Both the position numbers and the translations under genes were made by a program. This document shows, piece after piece, positions 11,216 to 21,829 of a stretch of DNA of 64,000 nucleotides (positions are counted from its first letter, which is position 1; each line of letters opens with the position of its first letter). Source of the stretch: Symbiodinium sp. CCMP2592. Its lineage: Eukaryota; Sar; Dinophyceae; Suessiales; Symbiodiniaceae. The notes under the pieces were generated by a model. The model was not told where the DNA came from. It searched no databases and worked only from the letters and a program-made list of their open reading frames with translations. The DNA is taken from the NCBI GenBank assembly GCA_905221615.1, contig CAJNDT010004735.1:248001-312000 (forward strand), written 5' to 3'.

Positions 11216-13800
11216 CAAGGGCTTTCAGGTGCCGCATGGTGCCACAGCCGCTGGTGAGCGTTGCACAGTTCATGTCACGCACTACCGCGTGGGTCGGCTT
11301 CGAAGACTGATGCGCATGGTGCAGAACTGCACTAGTGACTGTCAACGGCAAAGTTGCACGCATGTCTCACCTCGTGCCCAGGTTCAGCCAGTTAATTCAG
11401 CGACTGCAAGAACGAGTTGGCAATCGCGGTTAGGCCCGGCCAAATTTACGGGAGTAAGGATGCCCGAGTGAACGGCTGTGCAGGTCGAATGTGCTTCCGC
11501 GCGAAATGGAGACATCTAAAAGAGTGTTCTTTCTGCCTCTTAGCAAGACCGATCCTCTGCAGCAGAAGCTGCTGCCTTGTGAGAAGGCGGCGTCTTGTCA
11601 TATCTTCCAGGAGGTGCACTGAGGGCCTGGCAAGTCTGGGGTTTCACCGTCCATTCCAAATGCAGTGCTGAGTCCACGTCAATGAAAATAGCCGTCTGGG
11701 ACGCGCAGCAGCGGCAAGCTGAACTCGCACCTTCGTATGTTCAAGTTCAGCTTAGGTTTGGCAATTTGCGTTTGTGAACTGATAGCGTCTTTCCGCTGTT
11801 CCGCGTCTCTCAGACTGTACGTCAGTTTCGAGCAGGCTCAGGATGTCCTTTCAGCTCCCTGCCGTGTAGGCTCTTTGTTTCTACGGGTTGTGTGCATGCC
11901 AAGAGCCGCTTGATGTTGTGTAGGAATCGATGCCTGGAAGCGATGCTGCAGTTGAAAGTGACATCGCGCATAGTGTGTTGAAGCTGCGAGCTTTCCGATG
12001 AGCTGTTTCTGCAGCTTGGGCTCCCAGGAGTCGTGGTTCCATGCGTTGGCAAAATGCCTCGACGTCGTTCCAGCGTCTTTGCGCTCGAGCACCTGCCGGT
12101 GGGAGCGTGTTTGCATCGATCGAAAAAAAAGCAAACCATGTCTCGAGCGTCGAGCGCCCCTGTGCCACGACCATTTTGCAAGACGGGCCGACAGCACGAG
12201 CGGGCTTTCCTGTCGCCACGGGGCTCCCAGTCTGTGGTGCACGCAGTACCGAGACCCTGCGCCTTGCCTGAACTTCTGGCCGATGCAAGGAAAGTGGGGA
12301 TGGAGCTTCGATTGTTCGGCCTTGCTCGGTGTCGGTCGAGATCAGTACGAAGAGGGTTTCCTTGACCACTTTGAATCCCTCACATTGACTGCTAAGGGTG
12401 CCATGGCGTCGGAAACTCGGTGGCCATGTGTCTGCGCATGAAGTCTCAAGAAGTGAGATCACATCCGCTCATGCCCATGAGGGCTTTGCGCAGGCTGCTT
12501 GCGGCTGAGGTCGACAGTTCCGCTGCTAGCAGAACCTTCCCGGAGCCGGAAGGCCACTGTTGTCAAGGTGCGACTTGTCGTGTAGGAAGTCTGGGCAGAG
12601 CACCCAGAGAGTTTTCAGCGCACTGAGCTTCACCAAAGCGGAGATGCGATGTGAGCCTTGGGAGGCCGCCTGGCAGCTGGAGAACGCGATCCTGGGAAAG
12701 TCTGTCCCAGTTTATCCGAAGGACCATACCTGAGATCGGCTGCAGAGGTGTAGGAGCCAGAAGCTAGCTCTTGGGCACGCCGTCCTCCTCCGAGTCTCGT
12801 CAGCGCCTGTCTTGCTTGGCTGAAAGGACATCCAGGCTGCTCGCCTCGTGCACTATGACTGCATGCGCTTTAACAAATGGTGCCTTGGCCTGCGCTTGCA
12901 GTCACGAAGGCGAGGTCAAGGTCACTGCCATCTCTCCTCGTTTTGCAGCCAGGTATCATCGTGCGTTGGAGCCTTAGAGTTTGGACTTGGACCTAGGCCA
13001 CGCTGAGCCTCGGCCTCCTACACGCATGTTTTGCAATGTTGGAGGCTTGTAGCGCTGGTGCTCCTCACCCTCTTCGAGGCCTCTTCCGCTCAAAGCCCTT
13101 GTGCCTTGCAATTCGATCTTCCAGGGAAATCCCTGGATGAAGATGTAAATCACTTTCGCGGACGAGACAGGTGCCCGCGTGGTGCCACAAGACGCAGGAC
13201 AAGGTGCACTGCTGCAGGTTTGCTGTGTGTTTTGTATTCGTGGTTGTTGGATGGCACTTGATGGGTTGAAGGGGTTGTTACGGACAATTCGCAGCTCCAA
13301 ATCTGCAACTGCAAGAGCGGTCCCAGGCTGTTTGTCCAACGGGTTTACGAGTCGGTCTTGGCATCGACCTTGTCCGGACTAACTTGACTCAACTGCCCGC
13401 CCCTCCCCCCATTCCTAGATACTCTAGCTGGTCAAAGCCGAGTCTGCAAGAATGCAGTCCCCTCCATTTCTCCCTCTCTCTCTCTGTTTTGTCTCTTCCT
13501 GTCGCTCTGCCTCTCTCCCTCTCTCCGTGGCTTGGCATACTTTCGGTTGATTCAACGATTCAACACAAAGGCCCTTGAAAAGAGCGCAGCACATCACAAG
13601 CCTGCCAGCCTGTCAGGATCACATGTGGACATGGTACCCCGGCAATGTCGCCAGCTCAGCTGTTGGACCAATGGTGCCTCGAAGAATCGGGATGCTTGTG
13701 GTAAGAAGAGCTTCTTCACTCTCAAGATGCTGCTGCTAATGATGGTGATGGATATGGTGATGACGGCGATGATGATGGCCGATGGCTTTGTAGGTGACCA
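11216..13800. other. 2.6 kb without a supported gene
   Basis: Overlapping open frames occur on both strands around 11.8-12.5 kb (up to 193 codons on the minus strand). None shows a motif, and their overlap in four frames points to high GC and few stops, not to a gene. A CT-rich tract lies at about 13460-13530. I see no RNA gene or repeat family. Confidence 0.4.
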
Positions 13801-13813
13801 TTGTGTTGTTGAC

Positions 13814-13833
13814 AGCAGCAGCAGCAGCAGCGG

Positions 13834-13866
<33 letters not shown>
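13814..13866. repeat. (CAG)n microsatellite
   Basis: AGC/CAG triplets run across this stretch with one GGTGGC interruption. They give poly-Ser or poly-Ala in the two forward frames. The frame from 13794 continues past the repeat into a hydrophobic segment (GLASYVVMLFLALRRYAYLH) near 13910-13970 that resembles a membrane helix. It might be an exon of the channel gene that follows, but there is no firm support. Confidence 0.8.
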
Positions 13867-13869
<3 letters not shown>

Positions 13870-14267
13870 TGCAGAACGAGAGTACTCTCAGTACGGCTTG
13901 TACTGCTGCAGTCGGTGGTCTGGCTTCTTATGTAGTGATGCTCTTCCTTGCGCTCAGGAGATATGCATACCTGCACACGGAGGCCGGAAGGGATCAAAGG
14001 CATTCATGGAGGTAGGTAGGTGCGAAGGGAAGTGTGCAAAGGCAGCTAGTTATGAATGCATGCAGGGCAAGAAGGAGTCATGGATGGACTGCACGCAAAC
14101 ACATAAATACACTCGCATGTGCTTGTATGTATAGTATAGAATGAGCCTATACAGAATCTATACTTACACCGAGTGCATATCTGTATCTACATCTGTACCT
14201 ATGTCTGTATCGATGTCTATGTCTATATCTAAGTCAATGTCTGTATGTGTATGCAGTGTATGCACGG

Positions 14268-14760
14268 ATGGATGGGTGAATGGCTGGCTGGCTGGCTGGG
14301 TGGGTGGGTGGGTGGATGTGTGGATGGCTGGCTGGATAGCTGGCTGCATGGATACATGGATGGACGGCGGGATGGATGGATGGATGGATGGATGGACGGA
14401 CGGACGGACGGACGGATGGATGGATGGATGGATGGATGGGCGAGTGCATGGATGGATGGACGGATGGACGGATGGACGGATGGAGGGATGGAGGGATGGA
14501 GGGATGGAGGGACGGAGGGATGGAGGGAAGGGACGGAGGGATGGAGGGATTGAGGGATGGAGAGATGGATGGATGCATGGATGGATGGATGGATGGAGGG
14601 AGGGAGGGATGGAGGGATGGATGGATGGATGTGTGTATGTATGTAGGTAGGTATGTATGTATGTGTGTAGGTGCGCAGGCATGCAGGCAGGTATGTAGTT
14701 GTGTAGGTAGGTAGGTATGTAGGTAGGCCGGTAGTTAGGTAGTATATAGGTATACATACA
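14268..14760. repeat. Tetranucleotide GGAT/GGCT/GGAC satellite-like tract
   Basis: Imperfect GATG, GACG, GCTG and GGAG tetramers run from about 14268 to 14640, followed by TATGTAGG-type repeats to about 14760. The tract is open in several frames on both strands and yields long peptides of Trp/Met/Asp/Gly or His/Pro/Ser, which I regard as artefacts. It lies just before the first channel exons. Confidence 0.9.
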
Positions 14761-14765
14761 GAGAC

Positions 14766-16045
14766 ATGGGCTCCTCGATTTGGGATACTTCAAGTATTCG
14801 GCCGCCATTGACTTTTGCACTGGGCACATGGGCTTGCTTAAGTGTGGCCGCTGTAGCGGCAGACTGCTTCGAGAGACACCCACCGTGGGAATTGCCTCCG
14901 TCTTGCCGAACAGAGCAGGCATGTTGCAGTCACAACTTGCCGCTGCTGGCAGGCGATCCGTTTCTTTCAGGTGTTTGGTATTTGCCACCAGGTTGCTCGG
15001 TTGCCGGATTGGTGCTGCTGGAAGCTCTTCAATCAGCGCACAGTGTCGGCTTCCGTGAGGCAGCCACCAGGCTGTACAGCTTAGCCAAGGCTATGCTTTG
15101 ATCGTTGAGATATGTATTGAGATCATCGTCCTTCGAAAGTTCATGTGGGCTGCTCGGCCGCAAGCTGAAGCAGCCGGCGTCCTGTCTGCAACCAGGGCGT
15201 CTCAATTTGTGGTTACACTTCCCTAGTTCATTTGCGATATGATTCAGCCGATTCACCATCTCCCCTCCGTAAACACCTGCCGCATCGCCGACTTCGTCGA
15301 ATTCGCAATGACAGCATGCCACATAGCTGTTTCAGCGGCAACGGAATTTTAGTAACGGCAGCCATTCTGGCGAGGTTTGCGCTGGTTTAGTTCTGGGCGG
15401 CATTGCTTCGAGTTCTGATTGTTTTAAGCTGTTGAGGGACATGTTTGCTTTCCCATTCAGATGGAGGGTAACTCCAGACTAGCCCATGATCATGGATACC
15501 TCGACCCACATTGCTGGGACATTGCCTCATCCTGGACAGGACTTTCAGTGATATTTGCCTTGAAGACACTACCTCTTTTCCTGTCTCCTCTCCAGCTTTT
15601 CTGTGACATTGTCGCTGCAACTTCAGGTCTCACACCTGTGGGGTGCCTGTGCTTAAGCGGACTGACGTGCCGCAGGCAACTTCTGGAAAACGCCTTTCGC
15701 ACTTCGTATTGCAGCACCGCGGCAGCTTGAAAGAGCTGCTCAAGCAAGTCCTCACCAGTGGATGAAACACTGTGTTTGTTGATGATAGTTGGCAGAAACT
15801 AGTCTCGGGAGGACTGCAGGACACCGAGAGGAAGTTGGCCCTTCCTACTTGTAGCACGAACATCTTTTGGGCACTCGTGTTGACATTTCTGCCACAGAAG
15901 TAAAGACATGTGCTGAATTGGCTTTCTTGTTATGCTCACCAGCTCTTGTTCTGGGGTACTAGGTGTCTCGGACCATCCCAAGGAGACGAACGATGTATCT
16001 CATTCGGTGTCGCTTCCACTACCTGTCATCTGCACCATCTCTGTG

Positions 16046-16092
<47 letters not shown>

Positions 16093-17405
16093 AAAATTCA
16101 CACTTGCACAACGAGACATATACACAGCATCATGCATTTCACGTTCCTTCACCAGTTCTACAAGTCTGTATTTGCTTCCGCGCTGGCTTGGTACACCTGT
16201 CCTGGCTTTTCAGATGCAGCGCTGCTCCACCGATTGATCGTTGTTTTCAACCTCCAGCCCTCAGTTCCATTCTAGTTGTCGGGGCTGGGATGGACGCCGA
16301 GGACTACGAATTGGAAATGAGCCACTTTGCCCCGGTGGGAGCTACCTGGCTTCAGTTAGCGGAGCTTCAGTGTGTCTGGTCAGCTCGACAGTCAGACATA
16401 GCGTCACTCAGGGGAACTTCTTGAACACGAACATTATCCTCTGGGGCTCTGCCCTGGCCCTTGGTAGCCTCAGGGCCGCAAATGGGCGTATGAACGTGGC
16501 CCTCGAGCCGCCGATCGCTAACAGCGGTGTGTAATTGAGACATCTGTCAAGCCTGTCATGCTCGATACTTTGGCATGTATAGCAGGTTGCTCATTCGTGG
16601 TCGACGCATTCGTGGCTTTGACAGGTAGATGCAAACTCAGTTCAAGCCCAGAGTCTCGTCGCTACCCACCTGGCTTCCCCCGCCTTGCTGTCGCCATTCA
16701 GGTATAGTTGATACGGCCGCGTTCACTGTTTTTTCGGTGCCTATACGAGCCTCGGCCGTTGAGAGTTAGAGCATTAGTTGCAGCGGTTGTCTGCTTGCAC
16801 CTGGCTGCGGGCGAGTGCCGTGGAGCGTCAGGCATTGGACTTCAGCGTGGCTGTTTTAGCTTGTGTCGCTGAGTGGTCGAAAGCGACCTTGCGTGCGAGC
16901 CGCAGCTCAGGATTGACGTTCCTTTTCAGGACGGGTTCAACGGGCTCGCGAACCTGTTGAAATTCTTGCAAGCATTGTACCTGATGGTTAATGAGAGGTC
17001 CAGATGTCAACCTCTCACCAATTTTGAAGTGCTGACGTTTGCATTCCCGTGCTCTCAGCAGCTACGAACAGGACGGGCCTGCTGTTTCTTCTCCCAGGTG
17101 CACATGTTGAAGTGGGCCATTGCACCCAGCACAGCAACCAGCGGCCTGCTGTTGCAGGTGTCCAGTCACTTTTCTCTAGCATCTTCAACCTGAAAGTTTT
17201 CACAGAGCTCCTGGGCTTACTTGAGAGTCTCGAGCAGTCCCGTTCAACGAGTCTGTTGCGACACCGAGGTTCATGTCCATCTCCGTGTTTCTTTGGGGTA
17301 CCATGCTGTCAGCGCCTGAGAGCTACCAGGTCCTCGAGTGCCATGTGCTGAGCAATGGTGGCGGCAGGTTCTTTGCCTGGATCTCCTTGACCATTTTTGG
17401 ATCCT
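14766..17405 (+). CDS. Cation channel gene 1, first-domain exons (two-pore type)
   Basis: Four short exon-like stretches, in order, match the first six-helix domain of a two-pore (TPC-like) cation channel and mirror exons of the copy at 33.5-36.8 kb. Near 14813-14890 a hydrophobic S1-like run ends CFERHPPWE. At 14971-15040, after a TTTCAG acceptor, is [19 protein letters not shown] (S1-S2 loop and S2 start). At 16930-16995 is [19 protein letters not shown] (S4-like). At 17368-17405 is [12 protein letters not shown] (S5). Second-copy partners are ILTFCEVPPWC, YLSNIWYIPPGFGLLIE, TGLLFILPGVQRVYTLIF and LFFAWVTVIIFKD. I did not find the first pore or S6. Single exons are weak; the shared order in two copies is the main support. 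Such channels pass Ca2+ or Na+ across endomembranes or the plasma membrane. Confidence 0.42.
16039..16091. repeat. (CT)n microsatellite
   Basis: A nearly pure CT dinucleotide run. It lies within the presumed intron between the S2 and S4-like exons of channel gene 1. Confidence 0.95.
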
Positions 17406-17699
17406 GCAACCAAGTCTCCTACGTGGAGGCCCGCCACCACACAGTACTCTTCTGACCTCACTCTCACTTCAGTTGCAAGTTGCCACACATCTGCACGAAC
17501 CTTTGCCGAGCACATGTGCTTACAGTCTGGGATTCAGCACCTCGGAGATGGCGGCGAGGACGGTGAACCGGTCTTGGTGAACAAGGACTTGGACACACTC
17601 CCGAGCGCGTTCTATGCCATGCAACTTTCCGGCAGCCCAGTAATCCAGCGACCAAGCCCGTCCTTGCGCTCGTGCTCGGTCATGCTTGGTTGGAAGACT

Positions 17700-17797
17700 T
17701 GTTTCGTGTAAGTTTGAGTGCGTGGGTGCATGGGTGCGTGCGTGTGCGGGTAGGTGGGTGAGTGAAAGTGAGTGGGTGTGTGGATGTGAGTGGGTGC

Positions 17798-17828
<31 letters not shown>

Positions 17829-18584
17829 CACGTTTGAAGCGCTGTATGGATGCGTACAGACCGCACAGATGTGCGAAGACCTTACAATACCTTACAGTGT
17901 AAAAGCACACATGTGCAGGCACATCAGAATATGTACACAGGAGTGCACGGCAAGATTTGCTAGGCAAATGTAGACATGCCTGTAGCCCCCTCACTTTGTC
18001 TGCTCAAAGGTGACGACGTCGTTTATGTAAAGTCAGTATCAATGTCTACATCTGTGTCATTCTGTGTCCATAGCCACCACTACATCTACATTTCGATCCC
18101 TATGCCTTTATGTATGTCGGCATCTGCATCTATATCTAAATAGGTATACATGTATACGTATACATACACGTATGGATATACACGTACATACGCACATGCA
18201 CATATACACACACACACACACTCTTGTACAGTTGCACTTGTACACATACACATAAACATCCACAGCACATTCACAGACCTATACGCACATGTGCAGGCCA
18301 ATACACATACCGTACACACGTACACAAACACACACACACACACACACGCGCACACTCATGCGCCTCCACATGCACATGCTCATACACATACACCACCACA
18401 TTTACATATACACAAACGTACTACCGCACACGTGCAGATGTACATGGCTACACACACACATGATCATACGCATACACGCACGCATCCATCCTTCCATCCA
18501 TCTATACACACACACACACACATACATGCACACACCATACACACATGTAAATGTATGTATATGTATATGTACATTTCTGTATGC

Positions 18585-18624
<40 letters not shown>

Positions 18625-18637
18625 ATGTATATATATA

Positions 18638-18681
<44 letters not shown>

Positions 18682-18720
18682 GAAATATGTTGCACACATA
18701 CATGCGTGCACGCATATGTG
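17700..18720. repeat. GT, CA and GTATAT microsatellite cluster
   Basis: GTGGGTG-type repeats and (GT)n lie at about 17705-17830, CA-rich repeats at about 18180-18540, and GTATAT/ATGTAT hexamers at about 18550-18685. The block is free of supportable exons and falls in the interval between the two domains of channel gene 1. Long open frames of Tyr/Thr/His/Ile repeats here are artefacts of the simple sequence. A further short TATA/TGTA tract is at about 19425-19475. Confidence 0.9.
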
Positions 18721-20240
18721 CATATGGAGCCACCCATGTATGCCTCCATCAGTACCCATCGCTGTATCCATATGTCTACTCGTATTCATACATTGTCTAG
18801 CTTTCATTGTGCACCAACCTTCATACACATCTAGATGCATGCACGCTGTCAGCCCGCAGGCTTCAAAAACTTCCGAGCATAGGCAAGTCCTCAGGTTTCT
18901 TGCTCCCAGTTCCCAGGTTCGTAGCAGCCGTGACCGGCGAATATGTGGACGTGTCCTGGCTGCTGTTGGGGCACAAAATTTCAGCATGATTTGTCAGGGA
19001 CGGCATTCACACCTGCTTTTCTTACATCCATGGACTTCATAATTTTTGGCAATGAAGTCACTGTTGCGAGGCAGCATCGGATAGTGTGCGCAGCTAGACA
19101 CTCCAGAAGGGCCCTCCCCGACATCTGAAAGCGTTTTGCGGAGCCTTGCCAGCCGTGTCTTTTGCCTTCCGAGCCTTTCGCAGCACCCCTGGGATTGCAT
19201 TCTATCCGAGCACTTGTTGCGCTCTGTTTTCCAAGGTGTTTCTTCCAACGATGACCGCATTTCGCTCTGCTGGGCTTCTGTGGTTCGCTTTCCTGATCTT
19301 AGCCAAGGCAGAATGACGTTGCTGTGCTTCGGGTGTCTTCGGTGCTGATCTGCTGGGCCTGCGTGCCGGGCCTCGCTGCCGCATGACTACTTGCCCGGGA
19401 CTTGCACTCCTTGAAGTCTATATGTATGTGTATATTTATATATATACATACATGTATATATGTATATGTCTATCTGCTGCGGGCGTTGCATGGGTGCTGC
19501 TTTCCAGTCAGGAAGCTTCAATTCCGAAACCGGCTAGCCCAAAACCAGTCCCATCGTCCAAGGGCCCAGGGCTCTGCTACGCTGAGCCTCATGAGATTTC
19601 TTTCTTCCAACCACTTGTGATGACCTTGGCCAGGTTCTTTTCGAGAGCCTCACTCTCGATACCTTGGTCTCGGCATACATCAGGTCAGACCATGGAGGGT
19701 GTCATCAACAGTCGAAGTCTAAAGATGACTCTTCGTCACGTAATGTGCCGAACACTGCAGACCCGGGAGCAGCGCCCAGCGGCCCAGCACCAGCTGATGC
19801 CAGGGGGGCCAAGGAGTCGAAGAACCACGTGATGGAGACGCGTGCGGAAGGCTGCAGCTCTTGCACCTCTCCGCCAGCAGGTCAGGACATGCAGGTTCAG
19901 GAACCCCAAACCGTGTGCTTCTGAAATTTTGAAACCTTTCGACAGCACATGAAGAGCGTGTAGTCTGCGTGCCACCCTGAGAGCCTGCGCAGTGCTTGAA
20001 CCTCCCACGCAGTCAGCCGCAGTCATGCCACGGCTGCTCCTGGCTCCGAGTGCGGGCTGTCACCAACTAGAAACCTTCCAAATTGAGATGTCCGAAGTAG
20101 ATTCAAGCTCTAGGGCTAGGGACTCTAGGGGCGATGGCGGGATATACTACGTGTTGAAACCCAAACTCAGGGAAGCGTGGTGGGTTTGAGATGAAACCTG
20201 ATGCAACAATGCGCAATGAACCCGGCAGACGGAGCAGGTG

Positions 20241-21440
20241 ATGCCACGAGGCAGGCGATCGTCTGCAATCTCAAGGTCGAGGAGTCCTGTGCGAGAGGTC
20301 CGCAATGGAGCCGAGGGAAGGCCAGGAACGCAACGTGTGGTGTGCCGGTCCCTCGGCGGCGACGTGTACGCAGAGGTTTGCCTGGACACGCCTGCCACTG
20401 TGGCACACCTGCGGGCCGCAGTGAAGGCTGCTGTCGAGACAGCTCCAGGCTGCGGCCTCAGCTTCTTTGAGCCCGGAGGTGGAGAACTCTTAGAGAATGT
20501 CGCGGCTCCGGAAGAGGTGAATGTGGTGCTGTCTTCGCGGAAGATGCTGGCCACAGCATGTTCCGATGGCTCGGCCGCTCTTTGGGATGCTGCGACGGGT
20601 GAATGGTTGACGTCCTTTATCGGTCATGACCTTTCTGTGATGTCGGTGGCCTTGTCGCCGGACGGCGAGTCCGTAGCGACGGCCTCCTCGGATTACACGG
20701 TGAGGCTTTGGAGTGTTCAAAGCCTCTCGTGGAGGTTGACCTTGACGGGTCACAAAGGCGCCGTGCAGTGTGTGAACTTCTCAGCGGATAGCAGCCGCCT
20801 TGTCTCTGCCTCCTCGGACCGAACGGTGCGGCTCTGGAGTGCCGGGAGCTTTGGGGAGTGCCTCTCAGTCCTACGAAGGCACCGCAAAGACGTCCTGTGG
20901 GCGGCCTTCTCGCCAGATGATCTCTGGCTACTGACAACTTCAGATGATCGCAGGGCCATTGTTTGGGATGCGGCTGAGCTGGCATGCCAACAGACCATTG
21001 AATGCCAGGACAAGCCCCTGGCTTGTGCAGCCTGGTCCCCTGACAGCCTTCATGTGGCAATCGCCGTACGTGGTCGTGAAATCTATATTTGGAAAACTCG
21101 CAAGACGTGTGGCGTCCAGCAGAAACTGGAGACATCATCTGCAGTGTTTGCGGTTTGCTGGAACCCCGAATCCAAGAATCACTTGGCGGCCGCTTTGGAA
21201 GATCGACGCGCTTGTGTTTGGGATGCCTTGACCGGCGAAGTTGTTGCAAGCCTTTTGGGCCATACCGGGAAGGTGTTTGGCATCAGCTACTCGGATGATG
21301 GTCGGCTCTTAGCCAGTGCTTCAGCGGACGAAACAGTGAAAGTCTGGAACGCTCAGACTTTCAGCTGTCTCAGGACATTAGAGGGACATTTTGCTGTGAT
21401 CAACTCAGTTTCTTTTTCCGCTCCAGGCCGATCCTGCTAA
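20241..21440 (+). CDS. Ubiquitin-like plus WD40-repeat protein, main exon
   Basis: An open frame of about 400 codons. The first in-frame ATG is at 20241, but a GAGCAG acceptor just before it means this could also be an internal exon. Residues of about 35-105 resemble the ubiquitin-like fold often found at the N terminus of dinoflagellate repeat proteins (CRSLGGDVYAEVCLDTPATV through EEVNVVLSS). About seven WD40 repeats follow, with clear GH and WD-type ends: VRLWSVQ, VRLWSAG, AIVWDAA, IYIWKTR, ACVWDAL, VKVWNAQ, and TLTGH, SLLGH, TLEGH. WD40 propellers act as protein interaction platforms; no catalytic domain is seen. The frame stops at 21438-21440 in the middle of a repeat (NSVSFSAPG), so the gene must continue by splicing. 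It lies between the two domains of channel gene 1 on the same strand. Confidence 0.85.
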   Translation: MPRGRRSSAISRSRSPVREVRNGAEGRPGTQRVVCRSLGGDVYAEVCLDTPATVAHLRAAVKAAVETAPGCGLSFFEPGGGELLENVAAPEEVNVVLSSRKMLATACSDGSAALWDAATGEWLTSFIGHDLSVMSVALSPDGESVATASSDYTVRLWSVQSLSWRLTLTGHKGAVQCVNFSADSSRLVSASSDRTVRLWSAGSFGECLSVLRRHRKDVLWAAFSPDDLWLLTTSDDRRAIVWDAAELACQQTIECQDKPLACAAWSPDSLHVAIAVRGREIYIWKTRKTCGVQQKLETSSAVFAVCWNPESKNHLAAALEDRRACVWDALTGEVVASLLGHTGKVFGISYSDDGRLLASASADETVKVWNAQTFSCLRTLEGHFAVINSVSFSAPGRSC

Positions 21441-21519
21441 GCAGCTCTGCCGAGCGCCATCATGTGCATCCAGCCCGAAAGATTCAAAGAGCTCAATCTA
21501 GCCAGGTCGTAACATGTTC

Positions 21520-21820
21520 AAGGCTGCCCGGATTGAAGGTCGCACAGTGCTGCAGTCTAGTTGCAAATCTGCAGTCTTCTCGGTTGCCTTTAAAGCGAGC
21601 AACATCATGTCGCGTGCCCTGTGTTGTACATGCGCTAGCTGGTCTCTGAAAGTTTGCCTGACATGGCAGGCACCCTCGCCGCCTTTGACACATTGAGGTC
21701 CGGGCCATTGGTTTCAGGGGCGCCCGCTAGCTCCAGCCTTTCCTGTCTGCATGCAGTCTGTAGCCGGCAGTCCGGAGTTTTCGTTTCGGGTTCAGCCGAT
21801 GAAAAGATCTTGACAGGTCG
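21520..21820 (+). CDS. Downstream exons of the WD40 gene
   Basis: Two exon-like stretches continue the WD40 theme. At about 21525-21660 the frame reads KAARIEGRTVLQSSCKSAVF and then SVAFKASN, like the front half of a repeat. At about 21718-21815, after a GTTTCAG acceptor, the frame includes SGVFVSGSADEKI, which closely matches the VxSGSxDxxI strand of a WD40 repeat, followed by a plausible donor. The terminal WD end was not found. Junctions are inferred; the motif match in the second exon is good. Confidence 0.5.
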
Positions 21821-21829
21821 GTAGACGGT

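Noticed and set aside
11881-12462. 193-codon minus-strand frame
   Set aside because: Four frames overlap here on both strands with no motif and no exon-like junctions; likely chance in GC-rich sequence.
14164-14988. 274-codon minus-strand and several plus-strand frames
   Set aside because: They are translations of GGAT/GGAC tetranucleotide repeats, open in both directions.
18086-18834. Overlapping frames on both strands of Tyr/Thr/His/Ile repeats
   Set aside because: Simple GT, CA and GTATAT repeats; no sequence complexity.
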